Shown here: piece by piece, positions 40,545-50,115 of the stretch
Position numbering within the stretch: the first letter of the stretch is position 1
Layout of the letters: every line of letters starts with the position of its first letter
Assembly (NCBI GenBank): GCA_964449325.1
Contig: CAYUYJ010000004.1
Location: 62,001 to 126,000 of the forward strand
Direction: 5' to 3'
Source of the DNA: RGIG3002 sp964449325
GTDB taxonomy: Bacteria; Bacillota; Clostridia; Lachnospirales; Lachnospiraceae
DNA: 64,000 nt
Notes under the pieces: generated by a model
The model's database searches: none
What the model was told of the DNA's origin: nothing
The model's input: the letters and a program-made list of their open reading frames with translations, nothing else
Translations under genes and position numbers: made by a program

Positions 40545-42532
40545 AGATTACTGCACAGCTTGCCTTAAGTCAGGTAAGACTTAACAAGACAAGAACGATT
40601 GGAACCATTTTAGCTACGTGTCTTTCCACATCTCTTCTTACTGCCGTTATGTGCTTTGCTACCAGTGGAAACAAGATGCTTACTGATTTTTTGGGAGCAG
40701 AATATGCCGGATACGGAGACGCATATAAGCTTATTATTATAATTCCGGCTCTCCTATTAGGATTATTAATTGCATTTATGTCAGTGACTGTGATTTCAAA
40801 TATTTTTGCTTCCAGTGCAAATAAAAGAATACAGGAATTTGGTGTATTAAAGTGTGTTGGCGCAACGAAAAAGCAAATTAGTGAAACCGTGGTTTATGAA
40901 AGTCTTTGGATAAGCCTTGTTGGAATCCCGTTAGGTCTGGTTGTGGGAACACTTTTGGGATATTTAGGGGTAAAAATCACTGGCGGATATGTGGATGAAA
41001 TAAATGAATTAGCGAAAAGCATCATAATGCGACCGTTTTCATTCTCATTTCCATTTTATGTATCAATATGGACATTTATTTTTTCAGCATTGTTTTCATT
41101 AATGATAGTCTTTTATTCCGCCAATAAGCCTGCAAAAAAAGCCAAAAGAATAACAGCACTCCAGTGTATAAAAGGTACTATCACAGAAAAGATGCCTGAC
41201 AATGTTACTGGAAATAATGGATTTATAGAAAAGATTTTTGGATATGAAGGAACCATTGGATACAAAAATATCAAGAGAAACAAGGTTAGCTATAAGTCTA
41301 CCATTAGAGCACTCGCGCTTGGGATTATGCTGATTCTAACGACAGGAAGTCTGGCAGAACAGGCGAAGGGAATAAAAGAATGGATGTATATGGGCTCTAA
41401 GGAGATGCTTGTAGATTACTGTTCCAATATCGATTATGAAACCAATGAAGCTACCGGACGAGAGGAAAGAAATATAGTAGTTCCGATTTCTTCTAAGACC
41501 TATGAAGAAATAACAGCACGTTTGGAAGAGTTTGAGGATATGGATGTTTATGGAATTGGTGCTGATGCAGATAGTTATCATGCAAAAATGGATGAGAATA
41601 TGCTGACAGAGGACATGAAACAGGCTCCGAATATTTTTGATGAGAATGGTGAAGCCAGATTTGAGGTAGTGGCCGTTGACAAAGCTCATTATAAAGAATT
41701 ATGCAATAAAATTGGGGTACCATACGGAAGTAATATTTTGATTAATGAGTATTATTATAACGATAATGGAGAGATGAAGCATATCATTCCGTTTGAGAAT
41801 GATATTAGTGAAGTGACACTTATTACAGCAACAGAGGAAAGGATACCACTTCAAATTGATGGGATTATATACCGGTCAGAACTGCCCGAAAACAGATTTG
41901 ATGAGTTAGTACCATGGCCTGTCAGGGTAATTGTACCGGATGCGGAAGCAAGATATTTTGACTGGTACTGTTCTCCTACAAATGAAAGTGAATTTGTAAG
42001 CTATGCAAAAACGGTGATGGATGAGTATTATCCTATTTTAACTGAGGATTCCTATGTGGAGCAGGGATACACAGTGCGGATTACCCGGCAGGATACACTT
42101 GTAATGATGTTAAATATTGCCATTGTCTTAGCGGAAATAATTATGTATGGTTTTGTTTTACTATTGATTTTAATGGGAGCTGCAAGTGTCATAAATACAT
42201 TAACAACCAATATAAAAATTCGCAGTAGGGAGTTCGCAATTTTAAAGAGTGTCGGAATGACAAATAAAGCGTTGGAAAAGATGCTTTATTGCGAAAGCAT
42301 TATTTGTATTGGCAAGGCAGCAATTTATGGAGTGATATTTGGAATTGCAGTTCCGTACATGATTAACCTGTCTTTGCGAAAAATGTTTCCGGTGCGATAC
42401 AGTGTTCCGGAGGGAGTATTAATTGTTGGAATTACAGCAATCTTTGTAGTGGTATTAATGATTACGAAAATAGAAATAGGGAAAATGAAGAAACAAAACA
42501 TAATTGAAGGTATCCGCATGGATACTATGTAG
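40541..42532 (+). CDS. FtsX-type ABC transporter permease
   Basis: 663 residues. Membrane segments at about 20-40, 66-88, 118-140, 168-190, then FtsX core again near 525-550, 585-605 and 628-648. Between 270 and 520 lies a soluble domain, the likely outside sensor or substrate-binding part of Bce-like systems. The conserved cytoplasmic turns RIQEFGVLKCVGATKKQI and REFAILKSVGMTNKALEK mark both FtsX halves. Works with the ATPase at 39861. Substrate unknown. Confidence 0.9.
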   Translation: MKITAQLALSQVRLNKTRTIGTILATCLSTSLLTAVMCFATSGNKMLTDFLGAEYAGYGDAYKLIIIIPALLLGLLIAFMSVTVISNIFASSANKRIQEFGVLKCVGATKKQISETVVYESLWISLVGIPLGLVVGTLLGYLGVKITGGYVDEINELAKSIIMRPFSFSFPFYVSIWTFIFSALFSLMIVFYSANKPAKKAKRITALQCIKGTITEKMPDNVTGNNGFIEKIFGYEGTIGYKNIKRNKVSYKSTIRALALGIMLILTTGSLAEQAKGIKEWMYMGSKEMLVDYCSNIDYETNEATGREERNIVVPISSKTYEEITARLEEFEDMDVYGIGADADSYHAKMDENMLTEDMKQAPNIFDENGEARFEVVAVDKAHYKELCNKIGVPYGSNILINEYYYNDNGEMKHIIPFENDISEVTLITATEERIPLQIDGIIYRSELPENRFDELVPWPVRVIVPDAEARYFDWYCSPTNESEFVSYAKTVMDEYYPILTEDSYVEQGYTVRITRQDTLVMMLNIAIVLAEIIMYGFVLLLILMGAASVINTLTTNIKIRSREFAILKSVGMTNKALEKMLYCESIICIGKAAIYGVIFGIAVPYMINLSLRKMFPVRYSVPEGVLIVGITAIFVVVLMITKIEIGKMKKQNIIEGIRMDTM

Positions 42533-42564
42533 GGAAACAGTTGACAATATATCTTTATTTGTAT

Positions 42565-42615
42565 AAAATAGTTTGTGTTATATATTGAACAATATATAAT
42601 GCAAACTATTTTTGA
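42565..42615 (+). terminator. Long terminator hairpin after the second ABC module
   Basis: Arms 42565-42587 and 42590-42612 pair in 21 of 23 positions; the inner half TTATATATTG-AA-CAATATATAA is perfect. T-rich end TATTTTTG follows the stem. AT-rich and with only a 2-nt formal loop, but very long; it may be a terminator or an AT-rich cruciform. Confidence 0.75.
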
Positions 42616-42618
42616 GGT

Positions 42619-42720
42619 ATGACTGCAAGAAATAAGTATACAAGAGAAGAAATGGATGCGGCAGCAGTGTGTGCTAAACGTAATGCTGTTGCTGCTAAGA
42701 AGCTATTTAGGATTACTTAG
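42619..42720 (+). CDS. Small 33-residue open reading frame
   Basis: ATG 42619 after a weak GAGGT. It encodes MTARNKYTREEMDAAAVCAK and 13 further residues, ending RIT. Ala/Lys-rich and coding-like, but the binding site is weak and its start touches the terminator stem. It may be a relic of a small DNA-binding protein. No family recognised. Confidence 0.3.
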   Translation: MTARNKYTREEMDAAAVCAKRNAVAAKKLFRIT

Positions 42721-42741
42721 ACATAAGAAGGGAGAGAATCA

Positions 42742-43191
42742 ATGAAAGTAATTAATTATTTTGAAAGTGATAAACAAGAGCACTGGCTTGAAGAAATTGG
42801 AAGATGCGATTGGGGAGCCGGACAATTTTTACATGATTTGTTGAAACAAGACAAACTACAGGAGTATGTTGGCGATAATGTGAAGGTTCTGATGCTGGTA
42901 GAAGGCGACGAACTGATATCATTTTGTACATACGCAGAAAAGGATGATATTCAGCCGACAGATCTTAAACCATGGATGGGGTGGGTTTATACATTTCCAC
43001 AGAGAAGAGGACATCACTATGTGGGAGAGTTGTTTGATGAAATAGCAAGAATCGCAAAGTCAGAAGATGTTCATAGAGTCTATATTTCAACAAACCATGA
43101 AGGGTTGTACGAGAAATATGGATGTAAGTTTTATCAAATAATGCATGACATTGACGGAGAACCTTCTAGGGTATATTTCAAAGATTTATAA
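42742..43191 (+). CDS. GNAT acetyltransferase
   Basis: 149 residues after AAGGGAGAG. GNAT core with VLMLVEGDELISFCTYAEKD, WVYTFPQRRGHHYVGELFDE (acetyl-CoA loop RRGHHYVG) and VYISTNHEGLYEKYGCKFY. Intact for a short GNAT. The last of the six acetyltransferases in the accessory stretch. Acceptor unknown. Confidence 0.85.
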   Translation: MKVINYFESDKQEHWLEEIGRCDWGAGQFLHDLLKQDKLQEYVGDNVKVLMLVEGDELISFCTYAEKDDIQPTDLKPWMGWVYTFPQRRGHHYVGELFDEIARIAKSEDVHRVYISTNHEGLYEKYGCKFYQIMHDIDGEPSRVYFKDL

Positions 43192-43233
43192 AAATACGTG
43201 CTCGAAAGGATTCAATAATACAACACTCTTTTG

Positions 43234-43285
43234 CATAAATGTGAAGAAACGTGTACTTGACATTTATGTATGACAAAAATATAAT
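43234..43285 (+). promoter_or_regulatory. Consensus promoter and dyad of the RHH gene
   Basis: TTGACA (43257-43262) and TATAAT (43280-43285) exactly 17 bp apart. CATAAATGT (43234-43242) and ACATTTATG (43260-43268) are perfect 9-bp inverted repeats, the second overlapping the -35; TGACA recurs at 43258 and 43271. This suits repression by the small ribbon-helix-helix protein encoded downstream. Confidence 0.7.
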
Positions 43286-43307
43286 GGATGCATAGGAGGG
43301 ATGCGCA

Positions 43308-43481
43308 ATGGCAAGAGCAGGAAGACCAAAGGCTGATGTCACCAAAGAAAAGGTTGTTAGTGTGAGAATGAAGTCGGAGGACTATGATAGATTAAGAAAA
43401 TATGCGGATTCTTCTAAAATGACTGTTACTGAAGTGGTGCAAAAAGGTATTTCCATAATCTTGGATAATGAAAGTCGCTGA
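43308..43481 (+). CDS. Small ribbon-helix-helix (CopG/MobC-like) DNA-binding protein
   Basis: 57 residues, AGGAGGG 7 nt before ATG 43308. MARAGRPKADVTKEKVVSVR and then MKSEDYDRLRKYADSSKMTV fit a ribbon (KVVSVRM) followed by two helices, as in CopG-like repressors, plasmid antitoxins and MobC-type relaxosome proteins. No partner toxin or relaxase is present. It marks the end of the accessory stretch and may be left from a mobile element. Confidence 0.7.
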   Translation: MARAGRPKADVTKEKVVSVRMKSEDYDRLRKYADSSKMTVTEVVQKGISIILDNESR

Positions 43482-43538
43482 TGGGTTCCATCACCAAAAG
43501 GGGCTGGAGAAGCAGGAAATGAGAGCAGGAGAGGAAAG

Positions 43539-45581
43539 ATGGGGAGAGCAAATACAAAGGAAAAGAGATTAGAAAAATTAAGGAAGAAGAGAATATGGCC
43601 TTCCATCGTTATGTTTATCGGAGGAACAGGTTTTTCCGTTATTATGATGGGGGTGTTTGTTGCTCTTTTTATTACCTATATTGTTACAACAAAAGTGGAA
43701 GGTATGCATGAAAGATCAATGGCGGCCGGAGAGGTTTTTGATACAATGATGGATATGAATGTAAACATGAAGGAAGCTGTGATACAGATAACAACCTATG
43801 TACCACAGTGCGCCGCTGTTTATATTACGGATAAAAACCAAAATACATTAATCTCAACAAGCGAATCGAAGCCGGAGTTCGATGTAGTTGGAAATATTTC
43901 CTTGGATGATGAGATTTTGATGATAGGAGATAGTGAAGAGAAGTATAGTTCAGATGATAAAATGGTCATACCAATAAGAGAACTTTTTAAGAAATGCTTT
44001 GAGCAGGACGGAGAGGATAACGCACAAAGTGAATGGCTGAATGAGGTAATATACGAGCAACTGCTTTGGCTGCAGATTCCTCTCAAACATCAGGAATACC
44101 GGTTTTATGTCAGACATATGCTACAGATTGAGCGAAAAGATGTTGTTTACATATGTTCTTTTGCTCTATTTGCTATGGTTTCCTTGCTGATACCGGTTAT
44201 TCTTTTGTTTGCCAATACGATTCGTGCGACCATTATGCAGAGGAAAATGACAAAGCTGTTATGCCTGGATATTGTGACGGGTGGATGGAACTGGATTTAT
44301 TTTCAAAATCGGGCAGAAAGAATGTTGACCAGACATCGTAATAGAAAAAAAGCATATGCTGTTGTTGAACTTCATATGGAAAGATATCATAATTATTGTT
44401 CCTGCTATGGGGTAAAGGCAGGAGAAGAATTGTTGGAAAGCATGAGCAGTTTTCTGGGAGCGAGGACAGCGAGAGGGGAATTCTATGCCAGATATGAGAG
44501 AGCGGATTTCGCTTTGCTGCTTTGCTGTAAAGGGCAAAATGAGCAGGAGTTTCGGAATGACTGCTGGAAAAGGGTGCGTTCGCTGTTAGCAGAACTGACA
44601 GGATTAAGACCGGAACAGAAGCTTCATTTTACGGCAGGAATCTATATGATTTATCCTAATCTTGCAGAGAATGGCAGGTACTATACAGACAGGAGAAATG
44701 TGGATGTCGGTCAGATTTACAATTGTGCCAATACAGCCAGAATGGAAATAAGCGGCCGGCATGAGCAGAGATTTTCATTCTATGAACAGGAAATGTTAGA
44801 TAAACAGTTATGGAAACGGAGTGTAGTGGAGAATATAGAAACAGCATTGCGTGAAGAAGCATTTCAGGTATATTTACAGCCGAAATACAACCCTGTGGAT
44901 GCAAGAATAGTCGGAGCAGAGGCATTGGTACGTTGGTACAGTCCGACGGGTGAGGTTATCCTGCCGAACCGTTTTCTTCCGATTCTTGAAGAAAACGGCT
45001 TTATTACAAAACTGGATGACTACATGGTATCCCATGTGGCAAAGATGCTGTCAGAGTGGACAATTCAGGGCAAAAAACTATTGCCGGTTTCCGTGAATTT
45101 ATCCAGCGCCCACTTGTCACAGGAAGGATTAGCGGAGCATATCTGCCGGTTGGTGGATGCCTACGGGCCAAAGCATGAACTGATTGAATTTGAAGTAACA
45201 GAGAGCGCCTTCTTTGATGAAAAGGATATTCTGACTGAGACAGTGAAGCAGCTTAAGGCTTATGGATTCCGGGTTTCTTTGGATGATTTCGGAAGCGGGT
45301 ATTCTTCTTTGAATTCGCTCAAGGATATGCAGTTAGATGTAGTGAAGCTGGATACAGGATTTTTCCGTGGAGAGAGTGATTCGGGACGTGGAAGAATTAT
45401 TATTTGTGAGGTACTTCAACTTGCAAGAAGCTTAAATATGTGTGTTGTAGCGGAAGGAATTGAGAAAAAGGAACAGGTTGACTTTCTTACGGAATCAGGG
45501 TGTGACATGATTCAGGGATTTTATTTTGCAAGACCGATGCCTGTTTTGGAATTTGAAGAAAAAATGGAGAAGAATGCCTAA
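43539..45581 (+). CDS. EAL-domain c-di-GMP phosphodiesterase with degenerate GGDEF
   Basis: 680 residues after GAGAGGAAAG. Membrane segments at about 22-48 and 205-227 bracket an external sensor domain. A GGDEF-like domain (about 250-400) has YERADFALLL where GG(D/E)EF should be, so it is not a cyclase. EAL domain at 425-675 keeps GAEALVRW, VSVNLSS, EVTESAFF, LDDFGSGYSSL, KLDTGFF and VVAEGIE, so hydrolysis of c-di-GMP is expected. Stop and the next start overlap (TAATG). Confidence 0.92.
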   Translation: MGRANTKEKRLEKLRKKRIWPSIVMFIGGTGFSVIMMGVFVALFITYIVTTKVEGMHERSMAAGEVFDTMMDMNVNMKEAVIQITTYVPQCAAVYITDKNQNTLISTSESKPEFDVVGNISLDDEILMIGDSEEKYSSDDKMVIPIRELFKKCFEQDGEDNAQSEWLNEVIYEQLLWLQIPLKHQEYRFYVRHMLQIERKDVVYICSFALFAMVSLLIPVILLFANTIRATIMQRKMTKLLCLDIVTGGWNWIYFQNRAERMLTRHRNRKKAYAVVELHMERYHNYCSCYGVKAGEELLESMSSFLGARTARGEFYARYERADFALLLCCKGQNEQEFRNDCWKRVRSLLAELTGLRPEQKLHFTAGIYMIYPNLAENGRYYTDRRNVDVGQIYNCANTARMEISGRHEQRFSFYEQEMLDKQLWKRSVVENIETALREEAFQVYLQPKYNPVDARIVGAEALVRWYSPTGEVILPNRFLPILEENGFITKLDDYMVSHVAKMLSEWTIQGKKLLPVSVNLSSAHLSQEGLAEHICRLVDAYGPKHELIEFEVTESAFFDEKDILTETVKQLKAYGFRVSLDDFGSGYSSLNSLKDMQLDVVKLDTGFFRGESDSGRGRIIICEVLQLARSLNMCVVAEGIEKKEQVDFLTESGCDMIQGFYFARPMPVLEFEEKMEKNA

Positions 45582-48500
45582 TGCATACATTATTTTTATT
45601 AGTTCAGTATATTGGAATTATTATCCTGTTTGGCGAATTGTGGTATGTGTTCTGCCAGAAGCCGTCCAAAAGGCAGAATTATATGCTGATGATGATAATT
45701 GCATTGCTGATAAATTTCTTTGGATATTTATTTGAACTGCAGTCACAGACGAAGGAGCAGGCGCTTCAGGCGGTAAAATTTATTTATTTGGGAAAGCCTT
45801 ATATTCCTCTTTCCATTTTTTTGTTTGTGATGGAATATTGTAATGTAAAGGTGCCGGAGTGGCTAAAAAAGGCGCTGACAGCTGTTCATATTTTTATTAC
45901 GTTTCTTGTATTGACCTGTGAGCATCATAAGCTGTACTACAGCAGTATTGACTTTACAGAACAGGGATTTTTCCCGCATCTGATATGTGAACATGGATTA
46001 TTTTACGCAGTGTATATTGGGATAATCGTTCTTTACTTTTTTGCGATGGCAGTAGTATGTGCTCGCAGATACAGGCAGGTAAAGAGTGGGACGGAAAAAC
46101 GCAGACTTGGTAATTTCTTTGCCATTATTGTCATTATGTCAATGGGGCTGATAGGATTTATGACCGGAAGAACCGGGGGATATGATTCCACACTGGTTGC
46201 TTATCTGATATCTATTATTATTTTAGGAATTTCTCTGTTTCGGGATAGGTTACTTGATACTTTGTCAATGGCAAAGGAGCAGGCGGTAGATGAATTATCG
46301 GATGGACTGATTGTACTGGATAGTGAGAATACAGTAATTTATTATAATAAAAGGGCTGCGGAAGTGTACAAACTGTCATGTACAATGCAGAATACGGGCG
46401 TGATAGAGGAACTGGACGATTGTATTATCAATAAGAACAGTATTAAGTGTAATAATCGTGTCTATGAAGTGCACAGCCGTCTGCTTACCGATAAGGATAT
46501 TTATTTTGGAAAGATGTATGTTTTGAATGACATTACAGACAGCTATCATTATACAAGGCATGCGCAGGAACAGACTGAAATTATGAAGGCATTAAAGGAA
46601 CAGGCAGAGGCGGCAAATAAGGCAAAATCAGCTTTTGTATCCAATATGTCTCATGAAATCAGGACGCCGATGAATGCAATAGTCGGCATGACGGAAATTC
46701 TGCTGCGGGAGGATCTCCCGGCACAGGAAAAAGGGTATTTAATGAATATTAAGCGTTCCGGTAAGGCACTTTTAAATATTATCAATGATATTCTGGATTT
46801 TTCAAAGATTGAATCCGGCAAGATGGATTTGATAGAGGCAGAATATGAGCCAATGTCAATGTTGTGCGATTTAAGTATGATTTTTTTGACGCGTATCGGA
46901 GAAAAAAACGTAGAGATTTTGTTTGATATTGATGAGAAACTACCCCAAAAACTTCAGGGTGATTCTTTGCGAATCAGACAGATTATAATTAATATTGTGA
47001 ATAATGCCATCAAATTCACGGATACGGGATTTGTTATGCTTCAGTTACGGGTAGGGAAAATTGTCGGAAATGATATGGAGCTTTTATTCTCAGTTCGTGA
47101 TACCGGTCAGGGAATCAGAGAAGAGGATTTGGGAAAATTGTTTGGTTCTTTCCAGCAGGTAGATACAAAGAGAAACCATGAGAAGGAAGGAACAGGTCTT
47201 GGATTATCTATTTCGAAACAGCTGGTGGAGATGATGGGTGGAAAAATCGGAGTTAAGAGCACCTATGGAGAAGGAAGTGAATTTTACTTCAGTATTCATC
47301 AGAAGATTACAAATGAGCAGCCGGCAGCGCAAATACATGATAAAGAATTAGATAAGAAATTACATATCAGCGGATATTTCAGCAAGGAATGTATGGAAGA
47401 AGTGCTGCATAGTCTGGCCGATAAATTTCAGGTGTCCTGCATTCGCTATGAACAGTGGAAGGAAACGAAGGAGAAGTTGGATTATTTTTTCACGGATGTT
47501 CCGGGTTATGGAGAAATCAGAGAAGAAGTGGAAAAATACCGGGATAAACTGGGAGAGATTTGTATTATCCGAAATCCTATGCTGGAGGAGTGTGTGGGGG
47601 ATGGACTTACCATGCTGAATAAGCCGCTCTACAGTCTGAATTTTTGTCAGGTTATTAATCATGAGATGCAGGACTTGGGACAGTCTGCAGAGGAATATCA
47701 GAACTTTACGGCCCCGGAAGCCACCATATTGATTGTGGACGATAATGAGATGAATTTGAAGGTTGCTGTGGGATTATTACAGCCCCTTCAGATGAAAATT
47801 GATACCGCAGAAAGCGGAAAAGAGGCATTAAAGTTAGTGCAGCAGAAAAAATATCATATGATATTCATGGATCATATGATGCCTGTTATGGATGGTATTG
47901 AGACAACGCAGAAACTGCGAGCCATGGAGGGGGAATATTATCAGAAGGTTCCTGTTGTGGCATTAACGGCAAATGCACTGACAGATGCCAGAGAGATGTT
48001 TGCAAGGGCAGGATTGGATGACTTTGTGGCTAAGCCGATTGAAATGAAGGAAATTTGTACCTGTATTAAGAAATGGCTTCCGGATGACCTGTTGGTTAAA
48101 GGTGGTGAAGCAGGAAGAAAAGAAAGCCAAGTCCCGGAAGAGCAGGGAGTAGCTGAGGAAGAGGCACTGGCTTTGGAAAATGCCGGTATTTATGCAAAAG
48201 AAGGAATCCGTTTCTCCGGGAGCGAAAAGCTTTGGCGCACTCTGCTTGGAGACTTCTATAAATTAATTGACATCAAAGCAAATAAACTGGAAAAATGTCT
48301 GGCAGACGGTTTAATTCGCGATTATACCATTGAGGTACATGCCTTGAAGAATACGGCACGTATGATTGGAGCCGGAAAGCTGTCAGAGTGGTTCCATCGT
48401 ATGGAAGATTGTGGCAATGCAGAAAGTGTGGTAGAAATCAGAAAGGAAACACCGGCGCTTCTTAAGGAGTATCGGAAACTGAAAGAAGTTCTGCGCCCCT

Positions 48501-48751
48501 ATGGTGAAATACAAAATAAGGAAAAGCAGGAGGTAACCGTAGAGAAGCTGACAGAACTTTTGACAAAGATAAGGGATTCCATGAATGAGTTTGATATTGA
48601 CAGCGTGGATGAGGCAATGCGTGAGTTGGAAAAATGCAGGGTACCCAAGCAGTGTGAACAGTATATGGATACCCTGCGGGCAGGTGTTGCAGATGTCATG
48701 ATGGACGAGGTTATTCAAACTGCGGATGAGATGATTCAGGCACTGTTATAA
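45581..48751 (+). CDS. Hybrid histidine kinase with 7TM, PAS, receiver and HPt domains
   Basis: 1056 residues. Seven hydrophobic segments in the first 220 residues (7TM kinase sensor), PAS at about 235-320, HisKA FVSNMSHEIRTPMNAIVGM, ATPase NIVNNAIKFTD, DTGQGI and GTGLGLSISKQLV, a degenerate spacer (about 595-705), receiver TILIVDDNEMN with Asp in IFMDHMMPVMDG, and HPt with VHALKNTARMIGAG. A complete phosphorelay in one chain. Coupled to the EAL protein by start/stop overlap, so the relay probably tunes c-di-GMP. Overlaps the convergent gene by 41 bp. Confidence 0.93.
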   Translation: MHTLFLLVQYIGIIILFGELWYVFCQKPSKRQNYMLMMIIALLINFFGYLFELQSQTKEQALQAVKFIYLGKPYIPLSIFLFVMEYCNVKVPEWLKKALTAVHIFITFLVLTCEHHKLYYSSIDFTEQGFFPHLICEHGLFYAVYIGIIVLYFFAMAVVCARRYRQVKSGTEKRRLGNFFAIIVIMSMGLIGFMTGRTGGYDSTLVAYLISIIILGISLFRDRLLDTLSMAKEQAVDELSDGLIVLDSENTVIYYNKRAAEVYKLSCTMQNTGVIEELDDCIINKNSIKCNNRVYEVHSRLLTDKDIYFGKMYVLNDITDSYHYTRHAQEQTEIMKALKEQAEAANKAKSAFVSNMSHEIRTPMNAIVGMTEILLREDLPAQEKGYLMNIKRSGKALLNIINDILDFSKIESGKMDLIEAEYEPMSMLCDLSMIFLTRIGEKNVEILFDIDEKLPQKLQGDSLRIRQIIINIVNNAIKFTDTGFVMLQLRVGKIVGNDMELLFSVRDTGQGIREEDLGKLFGSFQQVDTKRNHEKEGTGLGLSISKQLVEMMGGKIGVKSTYGEGSEFYFSIHQKITNEQPAAQIHDKELDKKLHISGYFSKECMEEVLHSLADKFQVSCIRYEQWKETKEKLDYFFTDVPGYGEIREEVEKYRDKLGEICIIRNPMLEECVGDGLTMLNKPLYSLNFCQVINHEMQDLGQSAEEYQNFTAPEATILIVDDNEMNLKVAVGLLQPLQMKIDTAESGKEALKLVQQKKYHMIFMDHMMPVMDGIETTQKLRAMEGEYYQKVPVVALTANALTDAREMFARAGLDDFVAKPIEMKEICTCIKKWLPDDLLVKGGEAGRKESQVPEEQGVAEEEALALENAGIYAKEGIRFSGSEKLWRTLLGDFYKLIDIKANKLEKCLADGLIRDYTIEVHALKNTARMIGAGKLSEWFHRMEDCGNAESVVEIRKETPALLKEYRKLKEVLRPYGEIQNKEKQEVTVEKLTELLTKIRDSMNEFDIDSVDEAMRELEKCRVPKQCEQYMDTLRAGVADVMMDEVIQTADEMIQALL

Positions 48752-50069
48752 TTGCATTAGGATAAATCCGTTCCATGCGTTCGTCCGGGAAATGCCTGTC
48801 TAAAAACAGAATCACGCCATTTTGTGCAGTATCGGCATCGTTGCCGGCAGTATTTCTTTCGGTATAGCGGGCAAGTGCCAGTGAGGAAAGTAGCATATTA
48901 AACAGCATAAATAAAATCAGAATATTGGTTATGATTGTCCCCGGCTTTTTTGGTATTTTCTCAATCAGAGAAGAAAGCCGGGGATAAATCATTTTCAGCC
49001 ATACTACAGCCGCGATGCCCCAGAAAAAGCAGTAAAGCAGATTAATTCTGCCGCCCAGATTGAAGGTAAAACCGCTGTAATCCCAAAAGATTGTTCCAAA
49101 TACCAGTTCCGTAAACACGCTGCATATGTATTCGTAAGCGCCGCCAAGCAAAGTACCCACTACAAAAATATGTCGGTCGCTGCTGTTGCGGTAGCGGTAC
49201 AAAAGGGCAGTCAAAAGACAACAGCCAAGACCCCATACAATACTGAAGGGACCATATACTACACTGCTTCGGCTCATCAGTTTTCCGGTAGTGATAAAGA
49301 CAAAAATGGTTTCCGTTATGTCCCCTAAAAAGGCGCCGATGAGAAACAGGCAGACCAGTTTATAAAAGCTGCAACCTTCTGCAAATACGGTTGACTTTTC
49401 ACATTTTGTAAGCTGAATCGGTTCCCCGGACAAGACAGGAAAAGCCTTTTCCATACGTTTTTTGATTTTTCTTGTAATGGTATTTTCCAGAAAACGGGAA
49501 GCATGCTGTATGCCCTCTGTAATTTCTGAAATCGGGGAAGAGGAAAGTGCCTGCCCGCGCATCCCTAAAAGTGTACAGCCTGTGCCGATAAAATCAACGA
49601 TAAGCATGGGATACATAATGAAAAGTGCAATCACACCAATCGGATAGGGGATGAGGTTTAAAAGAGATTGCATCAGGGGATTTACAATGTATAAAAGAAG
49701 CAGGGCGAAGAATCCCCAGAGCAGAGAAGTCTTTAAACAAATATATCCGTCTAAGGAAAAACGCTCCTTTCCATAGTCCCACCATTTTCTTTTGAAGATT
49801 TTTTCCAGTAGTTTTCCGGTAGTATATTCGATGAGAGAAGCTAAAATAACCCCTCCTAAAAACAGGAAGAAGGGGGATGATTTTAATTCCGGTAAAAACA
49901 GGCAGAAGGAAACAGCCCCCGTACCGTAAATCGGACATAGGGGACTGGTTACGAACCCGCGATTAACAAATTTTCGTCTTCTGACTGCAGCAACACAGAC
50001 CTCTGCACACCAGCCTATAAAAGAGTAAATAAAATAAAACCAAAGTAATTCATAAATACTGTATTCCAT
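48711..50069 (-). CDS. CmpB-like membrane protein (putative ABC transporter permease), duplicated
   Basis: 452 residues. It contains two copies of the CmpB-type domain: ELLWFYFIYSFIGWCAEVCV at the start and FYKLVCLFLIGAFLGDITET at about 235, each followed by G-R-S or N-R-G and YGPFSIVWG/YGTGAVSF. About ten membrane segments. The family is labelled putative ABC permease but no ATPase is nearby; transport is not shown. Its 3' end overlaps the hybrid kinase gene on the other strand. Confidence 0.85.
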   Translation of the reverse strand: MEYSIYELLWFYFIYSFIGWCAEVCVAAVRRRKFVNRGFVTSPLCPIYGTGAVSFCLFLPELKSSPFFLFLGGVILASLIEYTTGKLLEKIFKRKWWDYGKERFSLDGYICLKTSLLWGFFALLLLYIVNPLMQSLLNLIPYPIGVIALFIMYPMLIVDFIGTGCTLLGMRGQALSSSPISEITEGIQHASRFLENTITRKIKKRMEKAFPVLSGEPIQLTKCEKSTVFAEGCSFYKLVCLFLIGAFLGDITETIFVFITTGKLMSRSSVVYGPFSIVWGLGCCLLTALLYRYRNSSDRHIFVVGTLLGGAYEYICSVFTELVFGTIFWDYSGFTFNLGGRINLLYCFFWGIAAVVWLKMIYPRLSSLIEKIPKKPGTIITNILILFMLFNMLLSSLALARYTERNTAGNDADTAQNGVILFLDRHFPDERMERIYPNAIITVPESSHPQFE

Positions 50070-50115
50070 GATATTCCGGAACCTTTCTTCTGTACTTTAT
50101 TCTTTTATTCTGTTT

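Noticed and set aside
1..43481. Integron-type cassette array
   Set aside because: No integron integrase and no recurring attC-like palindrome between genes could be found by eye; the one-strand layout is reported as an observation only.
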